Shown here: piece after piece, positions 57,101 to 64,000 of the stretch
Layout: the number at the start of each line of letters is the position of its first letter
Numbering within the stretch: position 1 is the first letter of the stretch
Assembly (NCBI RefSeq): GCF_003534205.1
Contig: NZ_CP011102.1
Coordinates: 1,438,036-1,502,035, forward strand
Direction: 5' to 3'
DNA: 64,000 nt
DNA from: Listeria weihenstephanensis
Lineage (GTDB): Bacteria > Bacillota > Bacilli > Lactobacillales > Listeriaceae
Notes under the pieces: generated by a model
Database searches by the model: none
What the model was told of the DNA's origin: nothing
Seen by the model: the letters and a program-made list of their open reading frames with translations, nothing else
Made by a program: the position numbers and the translations under genes

Positions 57101-57119
57101 TACCTGGGTAGGGTATAAT
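57101..57119 (+). promoter_or_regulatory. copZ promoter with CsoR-type box
   Basis: TACC-N7-GGTA (57101-57115) runs into TATAAT (57114-57119). The same core and spacing occur at csoR. A -35 is weak. It should give copZ copper-responsive expression although copZ is separate from csoR-copA. Confidence 0.7.
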
Positions 57120-57153
57120 GAAATAGAGACGAATAACGAAGGAGTGAATAAAA

Positions 57154-57363
57154 ATGGCCAAATTGGTAGTGGAAGTCGAAGGTATGAGCTGTGAGCACTG
57201 CGAAAAACGGGTGCGCGAGGCGATTGAGTCTGTTGAAGGTGTTGAAAAAGCAGTTATTTCACTAGACGCTGGAACAGCAGAAGTAACGTATGATGATGGT
57301 AAAAAGGTACAAGACGCCATCGCAGAAGCCGTGGATGAAGCAGGTTATGAAGTCGTTGTTTAA
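57154..57363 (+). CDS. copZ: Copper chaperone CopZ
   Basis: 69 residues, a single heavy-metal-associated domain (beta-alpha-beta-beta-alpha-beta) with the Cu(I) site GMSCEHC. It delivers Cu(I) to CopA and to CsoR. Behind GAAGGAGTG. It is about 2.1 kb from copA with nadR-pnuC between. Confidence 0.95.
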   Translation: MAKLVVEVEGMSCEHCEKRVREAIESVEGVEKAVISLDAGTAEVTYDDGKKVQDAIAEAVDEAGYEVVV

Positions 57364-57367
57364 GTTT

Positions 57368-57427
57368 AGTGAAGCCAAGTAAGAGCAAGAAGCCATTCAC
57401 CGCGCTTGCCTTACTTGGTTTTTTCTA
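57368..57427 (+). terminator. Terminator after copZ
   Basis: GCCAAGTAAG-AGCAAG pairs with CTTG-CCTTACTTGGT around a loop; TTTTTT follows. Confidence 0.85.
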
Positions 57428-57528
57428 TGTCGTTTGAGCAACTAAAGCTACCTTTTCTCGTCAAAAGCTGATAGAATAAAAAGAAGTTAGAAATAAAAAA
57501 TACTAGCAGGTTGTTTAGTGAGGAAGCG

Positions 57529-59040
57529 GTGAGCAGAAGAATGGAAGAAGGACCAACGAACTCAAATGAGCCGAACAGTGAGGACAAAAAAGAAGTCACG
57601 CCACAAAAAGGCTTTATTAAAATGAAAATTTTCCCGTTTGTGATGCTATTGTTAGGTTGTGTTTTTGCAACGGCATTAGTAACAGCAGTTGTTATGTCTG
57701 TTGGCGGGGATAAGGAAGTAAAAGTCTCCATTCCCGATCGGAAGGAATTTACGAAGCTTTATAATGTCTATGATGAAATTCAGAAAAAATATTACAAAGA
57801 CGTTAATACTGATAAGATGATGGAAGGCGCAATTACAGGGATGGTAGCATCTCTTGGCGATCCGTATTCTAGTTTTATGACAAAAAAGGAAGCGGAAGAC
57901 TTTGATAGTACGATTTCTTCTAGTTTTTCTGGTATTGGTGTAGAAATTCAAGAGAAAGATGGCTATATCACAGTGGTGTCGCCAATCAAGAATTCTCCAG
58001 CAGAAGCAGCGGGCTTGCGTCCAAACGATAAGATTGTCGAAGTGGATGGTAAATCGATTAAGGGTATTTCTTCTACGGACGCCACAACGAAGATTCGCGG
58101 TAAAAAAGGAACGAGCGTGACACTTACGATTTCTCGGCCAGGTACAGATCAACCATTTGACGTGAAAATTGTCCGCGATGAAATTCCGATAGAAACCGTG
58201 TATTCAGAAATGGGCGCTGATAAAATTGCAACCGTCCAAATTACTACTTTCTCTGAAAATACGTATAGCGAACTTGAAAAAGCGCTTAAAGAATTAGATA
58301 AGAAGGGCATGAAAGGTTTAGTCGTTGATCTACGTGGGAATCCAGGTGGTTTACTCGATCAAGCAGTGGATATCGCAAGCCTGTTCTTGCCAGATGGTAA
58401 AGTGATTGTGCAAGAAGAAGCGAAAGATGGTACGAAACAGTCCATTAAAGCAGACAGCAGCGCGCACAATGGTTACAAAGTGAAAGTTCCTGTGACGATG
58501 CTAATTGATGAGGGGAGCGCAAGTGCATCTGAAATTTTGGCAGCAGCAGCCCGTGAATCAGCAGGTATCAAGCTTGTTGGTGCGAAATCATTCGGTAAAG
58601 GTACTGTTCAAACCGCGGCGCCGCTAAGCGATGGATCTCTTTTGAAACTGACTGTAGCGAAATGGCTAACACCAGATGGCGAATGGATTCATGAAAAAGG
58701 TATTAAACCAGACGTAGCAGTTGCGTTGCCAGCTTATGCAACGATGGCGATTCCTGATGCATCTAAAACCTATAAAGAAGGCAGTTTTGGTGATGACGTT
58801 AAAACAATCGAATCGATGCTTTCTGCGCTAAAATATAACGTTGGTAAAATAGATGGCCTGTTCGATGCAGACACAACAGCTGGCGTTAAAGCATTCCAAA
58901 CAGCAAGCAAAATAAAAGCAGATGGCATTGTGACTGGTGCAACGACAACCGCCTTGATCACAGCCATTCAAAAAGAACTAAAAGCGAACGATCCACAGCA
59001 ACAAAAAGCAATCGAGTTAGTAAAAGAACAATTGAAGTAA
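57529..59040 (+). CDS. ctpA: C-terminal processing protease CtpA/CtpB (S41 family)
   Basis: About 503 residues. One N-terminal membrane anchor (~25-50), a PDZ domain (~110-195; SSSFSGIGVEIQEKD), the S41 protease core with catalytic Ser in DEGSASASEI and Lys in FGKGTVQ, and a C-terminal peptidoglycan-binding domain (YKEGSFGDDVKTIESML). It degrades or trims envelope proteins. GTG 57529 behind GAGG is favoured; ATG 57541 is the alternative. Confidence 0.92.
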   Translation: MSRRMEEGPTNSNEPNSEDKKEVTPQKGFIKMKIFPFVMLLLGCVFATALVTAVVMSVGGDKEVKVSIPDRKEFTKLYNVYDEIQKKYYKDVNTDKMMEGAITGMVASLGDPYSSFMTKKEAEDFDSTISSSFSGIGVEIQEKDGYITVVSPIKNSPAEAAGLRPNDKIVEVDGKSIKGISSTDATTKIRGKKGTSVTLTISRPGTDQPFDVKIVRDEIPIETVYSEMGADKIATVQITTFSENTYSELEKALKELDKKGMKGLVVDLRGNPGGLLDQAVDIASLFLPDGKVIVQEEAKDGTKQSIKADSSAHNGYKVKVPVTMLIDEGSASASEILAAAARESAGIKLVGAKSFGKGTVQTAAPLSDGSLLKLTVAKWLTPDGEWIHEKGIKPDVAVALPAYATMAIPDASKTYKEGSFGDDVKTIESMLSALKYNVGKIDGLFDADTTAGVKAFQTASKIKADGIVTGATTTALITAIQKELKANDPQQQKAIELVKEQLK

Positions 59041-59052
59041 GGAGGGCTTTAC

Positions 59053-59460
59053 ATGGACAATTTTCTTGAGATCGAAACATCAGTGAAGCGAGTTTTCAAC
59101 AGTTTTCGCCATGAAGTAGACTCCATTTTAGATCGTAAAATGACAGGCGGGGAATTCCGCGTTCTGAGTCTGATAGCAAGTGGTGTGAGCCGAACGACAG
59201 ATCTAGCAAAAAAATTAAACGTATCTGCGAGTCATATTACCGCTATAACCGATTCACTCGTAGCAAATAATTTCATCACCCGCCACCGCTCAGAAGTAGA
59301 CCGCCGGATGATCGAGTTAAAACTAACAGAAGAAGCCATAACCTTCGTAGCATCTATCGAAAAACAAAAAAAAGCAATGATTGTCCGCCGCTTCTCCGTG
59401 TTCACCGACGAAGAACGCGAGCAATTTCAGGTATTGCTGAAGAAATTAGCAGATAACTAG
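59053..59460 (+). CDS. MarR family transcriptional regulator
   Basis: 135 residues. Winged helix with TTDLAKKLNVSASHITAITDSL (recognition) and the MarR wing RHRSEVDRRMIELKLT. It is 12 bases after ctpA, behind GGAGGG. Target unknown; the Mn transporter downstream has an MntR-type box, so MarR need not regulate it. It ends just two bases before repeat copy C. Confidence 0.88.
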   Translation: MDNFLEIETSVKRVFNSFRHEVDSILDRKMTGGEFRVLSLIASGVSRTTDLAKKLNVSASHITAITDSLVANNFITRHRSEVDRRMIELKLTEEAITFVASIEKQKKAMIVRRFSVFTDEEREQFQVLLKKLADN

Positions 59461-59462
59461 AA

Positions 59463-59660
59463 AAGCTGAAAGAGCCCGTTTAGCCTCGACAGAAATTGTT
59501 AGGGGGCGCAGACAAATCCCGCACTTGGATTTTGCGGAGGCGCCACCCCATCAACTACCCTAAAAATGTTGATACTGTAGTTGTTTCGGATTCCCAACTT
59601 CAATCCTCTAACAAAGAGCTAATTCGAAACGTAGTATCATTAGAGCCGCTGATGGATTTC
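59463..59660 (+). repeat. Intergenic structured element, copy C
   Basis: Third copy. GCTGAA/TTTAGC (59465-59484); GCCTC (59483-59487) with GAGGC (59537-59541) enclosing CGCA-n-AAATCC / GGATTT-TGCG (59507-59536). Then AACTAC/GTAGTT (59554 and 59577). The tail GATTCCCAACTTCAAT, AGAGCTAATTCGAAACGTAG, GCCGCTGATGGAT matches copy B. It adjoins the marR stop codon. Confidence 0.75.
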
Positions 59661-59727
59661 ATACTCACTATAACTATGCTCTTATCATTTGGGGCTCTAT
59701 AAATCTCATAAGTTCCTCAAAAAAGTA

Positions 59728-59779
59728 GGAATGCTGTATTTCCCATTGAAAAATGGTGTTATACAGCATTCCTATTTTT
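59728..59779 (+). terminator. Terminator beyond repeat copy C
   Basis: AGGAATGCTGTAT and ATACAGCATTCCT are perfect complements around a 20-base loop, followed by ATTTTTAT. It ends the ctpA-marR transcript. Bases 59780-59880 hold nothing recognised. Confidence 0.85.
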
Positions 59780-59882
59780 ATGCGTGTTTTCGGTAAATCG
59801 AACGCTGGATTAAAACTCATGGAAAAGCGGAATGTGATGAAACCATCCTATTCCCCCTGTTTTATCTTCTAAATAAATCCCC

Positions 59883-59937
59883 TTTACAAACCAAATAAAG
59901 TAGGCTATACTAATCATAAAGTTGCTCATAGGAAACA
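59883..59937 (+). promoter_or_regulatory. Promoter and MntR-type operator of the Mn transporter
   Basis: TTTACA (59883-59888), 17-base spacer, TATACT (59906-59911). Downstream at 59920-59936, AGTTGCTCATAGGAAAC closely resembles the MntR operators of Bacillus mntH and mntA (TTTGC...GGAAAC). Bound there, Mn-MntR would block transcription. Confidence 0.8.
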
Positions 59938-59982
59938 TTTTTAGTTGTAGCTAAAATAATATATTAGAAATCAGGTGATACC

Positions 59983-60702
59983 ATGTTAGTCGAAAACCTA
60001 TCTATTTCATATGGACAAAAAACCGTTGTGGAGAACATCTCCCTTCAAATATCGCCAGGAAAAATGACAGGAATCATTGGACCAAATGGCGCAGGAAAAT
60101 CAACATTTCTAAAAGGATTAATCGGTTTAATCCCTTGTGAATCTGGCAGGGTAACGTGGGAGGGACAATCGATTGAGGCAATACGCAGTAAAATAGCCTA
60201 TGTACCTCAACGAAATACAGTAGATCTAACATTCCCAATAACAGTGCGTGATACAGTTCTGATTGGCACGTATCCAAAACTTGGCCTCATCAAGCTGCCG
60301 AGAAAGAAAGAACGCGAAATTGCACGAAAAGCGCTAGAACAAGTGGAAATGCTAGATTTTTCAAGACGACAGATTGGTGAGCTTTCAGGTGGCCAGTTGC
60401 AACGGGTTTTTATTGCGCGTGCTCTCGCACAACAGGCAGATATATTTCTGCTTGACGAACCATTTGTCGGTATTGACATGACGAGTGAAGCTTTGATTGT
60501 CGGAGTATTAAAAAAATTACGAGATGCTGGCAAGACGATTATTGTTGTTCATCATGATTTTCACAAGGTGGCGCGTTATTTTGATGAAGTGATATTAATG
60601 AATCAACAATTAATGGCACATGGCGAAACGCAAGCAACATTTACAGAAGCTAATATTTTAAAAACGTACGGACAAGGATTTGGATGGGGAGGTGCTCAGT
60701 GA
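59983..60702 (+). CDS. mntB: Manganese ABC transporter, ATP-binding protein
   Basis: 239 residues. ABC ATPase: Walker A GPNGAGKST near residue 36-44, signature LSGGQLQR, Walker B IFLLDEP, and the switch His in VVHHDF. Similar to MntB/TroB ATPases. It precedes the permease gene, with its TGA overlapping the next ATG. Uses the MntR-type controlled promoter. Confidence 0.92.
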   Translation: MLVENLSISYGQKTVVENISLQISPGKMTGIIGPNGAGKSTFLKGLIGLIPCESGRVTWEGQSIEAIRSKIAYVPQRNTVDLTFPITVRDTVLIGTYPKLGLIKLPRKKEREIARKALEQVEMLDFSRRQIGELSGGQLQRVFIARALAQQADIFLLDEPFVGIDMTSEALIVGVLKKLRDAGKTIIVVHHDFHKVARYFDEVILMNQQLMAHGETQATFTEANILKTYGQGFGWGGAQ

Positions 60703-61541
60703 TGTTATTTTTAGAAGGTTTGATGCAGTATGAATTTTTGCAAAAGGCGTTGTTAACTTCGGTCGTTGTTGGCGTTGTCTCGGGCGTGATCGGGAGTTTT
60801 ATTATTTTACGAGGCATGTCGTTGATGGGGGACGCGATTTCTCATGCGGTCCTGCCGGGGGTTGCGATTTCGTATATGATGGGTATCAATTTTTTTCTAG
60901 GTGCCACCGCTTTTGGCATTATGGCAGCACTTGGAATCGGTTTTGTGAATCAAAATAGTCGGATTAAAAATGATACGGCAATTGGGATTGTGTTTAGTTC
61001 ATTTTTTGCGCTTGGGATTATTATGATCTCGCTGGCGCAGAGTTCGACGGATTTATACCACATTTTGTTTGGAAATGTGCTTGCGGTTCGGAGTAGTGAT
61101 ATGTGGATCACGTTTGGAATCGGTGCGCTCGTTATTCTGCTGGTCGGGTTGTTTTATAAGGAATTGTTGGTTAGTTCGTTTGATCCGACGATGGCAGAAA
61201 GTTATGGCTTAAAAGTGCGGATGTTGCATTATTTTCTAATGACGTTGTTGACGCTGGTGACGGTTGCGTCGCTACAAACCGTGGGGATAATTCTTGTTGT
61301 CGCGATGTTGATTACACCGGCAGCGACGGCGTACTTATTGACGAATCGGCTCTCTGTCATGCTGTTTCTGGCGGCGGGATTCGGAGCGGTGAGTGCGGTT
61401 ATTGGATTGTATTTTAGCTATATCTACAACTTGGCATCGGGAGCATCGATTGTGCTCGCAGCAACAGCGTTATTTATTATCGTGTTTTTATTTTCACCGA
61501 AACAAGGCATTATTTTTGGAAGAAGGAGCGTGAAACAATGA
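60702..61541 (+). CDS. mntC: Manganese ABC transporter, permease
   Basis: 279 residues with eight to nine membrane segments of the ABC-3 (metal) family. [16 protein letters not shown] and the [20 protein letters not shown] segment are signatures. ATG 60702 is set by GGGGAGG; an upstream in-frame start overlaps mntB. It overlaps mntA by four bases (ATGA). Confidence 0.92.
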   Translation: MLFLEGLMQYEFLQKALLTSVVVGVVSGVIGSFIILRGMSLMGDAISHAVLPGVAISYMMGINFFLGATAFGIMAALGIGFVNQNSRIKNDTAIGIVFSSFFALGIIMISLAQSSTDLYHILFGNVLAVRSSDMWITFGIGALVILLVGLFYKELLVSSFDPTMAESYGLKVRMLHYFLMTLLTLVTVASLQTVGIILVVAMLITPAATAYLLTNRLSVMLFLAAGFGAVSAVIGLYFSYIYNLASGASIVLAATALFIIVFLFSPKQGIIFGRRSVKQ

Positions 61542-62446
61542 AGAAAACCATGTTAGCGTGTGTGATTGGTCTGTGTATCTGTTTGCTTGTGGCTTGTGGT
61601 GGGAACGATAAGAAGGCGAATTCGGACAAGTTGCAAGTGGTGACGACGTATTCGATTTTGTATGATATTGTGAAACAGGTAGGCGGAGATAAAATTGATT
61701 TATATAGCATTGTGCCAACTGGGACGGACCCGCATGAGTACGATCCGTTGCCAAAAGATGTGCAAAAAATGGCGGACGCGGATGTAGTTTTTAATAATGG
61801 GCTCAATCTGGAGACTGGAAATGGCTGGTTTGATCGATTGATGGCTTCCTCTGGTCAAAAAGAGGCCATAGCTCTGAGTGAAGGTGTGGCACCGAAGTTT
61901 TTAACGGCGAAGGGGAAGGAAAGTGAGACGGACCCTCATGCTTGGTTGGATTTGCAGAACGGTATCAAGTATACGGAAAATGCGCGAGATGCGTTGGCAA
62001 AAAAAGATCCGGATAATGCGGATTATTATAATGGGCGCGCTGAGAAATATATCGCAAAGCTGAATACACTCGACAAGGAAGCGAAGACAAAATTTGCAGA
62101 TTTGGAGCATAAAACGCTCGTGACGAGTGAAGGCGCATTTAAGTATTTTGGCGCGGCATATGGGCTAGAGGCAGCGTATATTTGGGAAATAAATACGGAA
62201 AACCAAGGGACACCAGATCAGATGAAACAGATTATTGAGACGATTCGAGCGAAGAAAGTGCCGGTTCTATTCGTTGAGACAAGTGTTGATCCGAGAAGTA
62301 TGGAAAGCGTTTCAAGCGAGACGGATGTGCCAATTTCGGCCAAACTATTCACGGATTCTACTGCAAAAACTGGCAAGGTGGGAGATTCGTATTTGGAAAT
62401 GATGCGTTGGAATTTGAATAAGATTTATGATGGGTTAAAAAACTAA
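61538..62446 (+). CDS. mntA: Manganese-binding lipoprotein of the ABC transporter
   Basis: 302 residues. Lipoprotein signal peptide with lipobox LVAC (Cys20). Cluster A-I metal-binding protein with ligands in the order His66 (DPHEYDP), His134 (DPHAWLD), Glu198 (TSEGAF) and Asp273 (LFTDS). The His-His-Glu-Asp set matches Mn-type PsaA/MntC rather than Zn-type ZnuA, and there is no His-rich loop. An MntR-type box upstream supports Mn. Confidence 0.95.
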   Translation: MKKTMLACVIGLCICLLVACGGNDKKANSDKLQVVTTYSILYDIVKQVGGDKIDLYSIVPTGTDPHEYDPLPKDVQKMADADVVFNNGLNLETGNGWFDRLMASSGQKEAIALSEGVAPKFLTAKGKESETDPHAWLDLQNGIKYTENARDALAKKDPDNADYYNGRAEKYIAKLNTLDKEAKTKFADLEHKTLVTSEGAFKYFGAAYGLEAAYIWEINTENQGTPDQMKQIIETIRAKKVPVLFVETSVDPRSMESVSSETDVPISAKLFTDSTAKTGKVGDSYLEMMRWNLNKIYDGLKN

Positions 62447-62474
62447 GAAAAGTCGTTCTTTTGGAGCGCAACAA

Positions 62475-62523
62475 AAAAAGGCGTATCAAAACTCTCTAGC
62501 AGATTTTTGATACGCCTTTTTCG
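62475..62523. terminator. Bidirectional terminator between mntA and the glycan synthase
   Basis: AAAAAGGCGTATCAAAA and TTTTGATACGCCTTTTT are perfect arms; it serves both converging transcripts. Confidence 0.9.
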
Positions 62524-62527
62524 ATTA

Positions 62528-63829
62528 CTATTTTTTCCGTCGTTCTGGGCTGACCCACACACCTGTGCCGAAGCCGAGAATTGTTTTTACTGCTGGGATA
62601 AAGGTCATCAAAATGGTTATCGCATTCATCATCCAATAGAAAAGCAAGTAGAGTGGCGCGAACAGGAAGTATTTCATTTTCTTGCCCTTATCATCTATCG
62701 CTAGTGCTGCGAGTAATTGGAGAGCCCCGGCGAGCATTTCAAAGCAGACAAACACAAAAGCCACAGCAACCATAAATAAAATCTGTTGTTTATCCCCTAA
62801 ATAAATGTGGTACGAAAGCTTGAGAATAAAGAATAGACTAGAAATCCAGAAAAAGCACGTCCAGAAAATACTTAACGTTTGATCGATACATAGCGATGTC
62901 CGACCGATGTTTTTGAAGGGGTGCGCTACGACTCGGCGAAAATTGGTCAGCCATACTTCGGTGCCGCCTTTTGCCCAGCGTTTTCGCTGTTTATAGAGCA
63001 TATTCATCGTCTCAGGAACTTCCATAAAGAAAATGATATCGGCTGCAAAAATCGAGAGCCAACCTTCGAATTGATGGTCCCAAGCGATACTAATATCCTC
63101 GGTTGCGCGATCTTGACGGAATAGGCCAACATCGATTAAAGCGTCTTTTCGATACATCGTATTGGCGCCACTGTATGCATAAATAATACCGAAGGCGCTA
63201 GCTTGTGTGCGCTTAATGATGCCGACAATACTAGAAAATTCGACGGTTTGGGATTTTCCGACAAGTGTGGAACGATTTTGAACGTCCATATTTGATGTGA
63301 CAGCAGCGATATTTCTTGACTCAGGATTGATAAAATAATTCACATATTTCCACAATGCATCTGGCTCTGGAACTGTGTCTGCATCGTTACTAAGAATCAA
63401 CTCACCTTTCGCAAAATGTACGCCGATATTAAATGCATGAGCCTTTCCTTTATTTTTTTCGATACGAACCACACGCAGATTATCGTATTTTCCCATGAGC
63501 CTTGCTAGAATTTCAGGCGTGCTATCGGTTGAACCGTCATCTGTGACAAGGATTTCGTAATTCGTATAGTTCAACTTATTCATCAAATATTCAATGGTGT
63601 CCTCAATAACAATCTCTTCGTTATGTGCAGGAATCATTATAGTGATAAGTGGCTCTATTTCAGTTGGAATATCCGTCCATCCTTTCTGTCTATATTTGAA
63701 AAGAAAAGTATAGCAGAAAGCGCCGACAAACCAAGCAAAGCCGCCTAAAATTGGATAAGTAAGGAGGATGACAAATAGGAACGTGATGATAGTGTTTAAA
63801 AGGGGGATGCCTGTATCGATAATTGTCAT
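62528..63829 (-). CDS. Membrane family 2 glycosyltransferase (PgaC/IcaA-like polysaccharide synthase)
   Basis: 433 residues. Membrane segment(s) near 10-45, a GT2 domain with DDGSTDSTPEIL, the DxD in SNDADTV, the acceptor-site EDISIAWDHQFEGW and the QRKRWAKGG (QxxRW) motif, and three or four C-terminal membrane segments. It is of the processive synthase type that makes beta-linked polysaccharide. Similar genes include IcaA, PgaC and the PssC-type synthase of Listeria; which sugar is unknown. The upstream partial gene overlaps by four bases. Confidence 0.88.
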   Translation of the reverse strand: MTIIDTGIPLLNTIITFLFVILLTYPILGGFAWFVGAFCYTFLFKYRQKGWTDIPTEIEPLITIMIPAHNEEIVIEDTIEYLMNKLNYTNYEILVTDDGSTDSTPEILARLMGKYDNLRVVRIEKNKGKAHAFNIGVHFAKGELILSNDADTVPEPDALWKYVNYFINPESRNIAAVTSNMDVQNRSTLVGKSQTVEFSSIVGIIKRTQASAFGIIYAYSGANTMYRKDALIDVGLFRQDRATEDISIAWDHQFEGWLSIFAADIIFFMEVPETMNMLYKQRKRWAKGGTEVWLTNFRRVVAHPFKNIGRTSLCIDQTLSIFWTCFFWISSLFFILKLSYHIYLGDKQQILFMVAVAFVFVCFEMLAGALQLLAALAIDDKGKKMKYFLFAPLYLLFYWMMNAITILMTFIPAVKTILGFGTGVWVSPERRKK

Positions 63830-64000
63830 TTCAAATCAACCCCACTATCTTTATACAAATCTCTGATGAACGTGTCGCTCAGATTTTTTTCTTCGGGTAT
63901 AGAAACGAATTTTTGAGATTGGCGAAATGCTTTATCTCCAAAACGCTCGGTCATAAAGGCTTCCACAACTTCTTTTCTGATTTCTAAAGTTTCCTCATCA
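63826..64000 (-). CDS. 3' end of the gene before the glycan synthase (partial)
   Basis: The visible tail of about 57 residues (ending YKDSGVDLK) is charged and soluble-looking, with no membrane segment. Its TGA overlaps the synthase ATG (ATGA), so they are co-translated. It has no recognisable motif; a regulator, deacetylase or secreted partner of polysaccharide synthesis is possible but unproven. The start is outside the window. Confidence 0.8.
   Translation of the reverse strand, partial: DEETLEIRKEVVEAFMTERFGDKAFRQSQKFVSIPEEKNLSDTFIRDLYKDSGVDLK

Overview
The window is a stretch of chromosome from a low-GC Gram-positive bacterium of the Listeria type (Bacillota, Listeriaceae). The evidence is the gene content and order: panBCD-dinG-ypmB-aspB-asnS-dnaD-nth-ypoC, then ponA-recU facing yppE-ypsA-gpsB-rnpB, then xpt-pbuX, mntR, fhs, thyA-dfrA, ppdK-yqfL-ccpN, msrA-msrB, deoD, csoR-copA and a manganese ABC transporter. 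This order closely follows, from memory, the lmo1847-lmo1902 region of Listeria monocytogenes. Two LPXTG wall adhesins, a NadR/PnuC pair inside the copper locus, and an MFS/cystine-symporter/repeat segment look like local additions. I infer a Listeria species outside the monocytogenes/innocua core group, but cannot prove the species from the sequence alone.

Layout. 1-10.5 kb: pantothenate synthesis (panB, panC, panD), DinG, YpmB, aspartate aminotransferase, asparaginyl-tRNA synthetase, DnaD, endonuclease III and YpoC, all on +. 10.5-15.8 kb: cell wall and division module (PBP1 and RecU on -, YppE, YpsA, GpsB on +) and the RNase P RNA. 16-22 kb: RlmL, M32 carboxypeptidase, a purine riboswitch controlling xpt-pbuX, and a 5'-3' exonuclease. 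22-25 kb: a Cna_B/LPXTG adhesin behind a long leader. 25-32 kb: RNase H and cold-shock protein (-), MntR, Fhs, an ABC-F protein, ThyA and DfrA. 32-39.4 kb: MFS transporter, TcyP, and the gluconeogenic ppdK-yqfL-ccpN unit (-). 39.4-47.7 kb: LtrA, hemolysin III, DegV, YpmR/YpmS, MsrA/MsrB, a Gfo/Idh oxidoreductase, YozE, DeoD and a VanY-type carboxypeptidase. 47.9-52.4 kb: a lectin-headed LPXTG protein with 13 DUF5011-like repeats. 52.5-57.4 kb: CsoR-CopA, NadR-PnuC and CopZ. 57.5-62.4 kb: CtpA, a MarR regulator and the Mn transporter. 62.5 kb to the end: a family 2 glycan synthase and the 3' end of the gene before it.

Regulation can be read directly at several loci: a C74-type purine riboswitch before xpt-pbuX; a double CcpN-type box embedded in a consensus promoter before ccpN; matching CsoR-type boxes (TACC-N7-GGTA) at csoR-copA and at copZ; an MntR-type box before the Mn transporter; and a perfect palindrome over the nadR promoter.

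The most unusual item is a three-copy intergenic element (near 8.2, 34.9 and 59.5 kb). Its hairpin arms differ between copies but change in a compensating way, so base pairing has been preserved. I do not recognise it as a named RNA or repeat family. A second structured leader lies before fhs, and a nested-hairpin element with inverted-repeat ends follows rnpB. No CRISPR array, tRNA gene, rRNA gene or intact insertion sequence was found.
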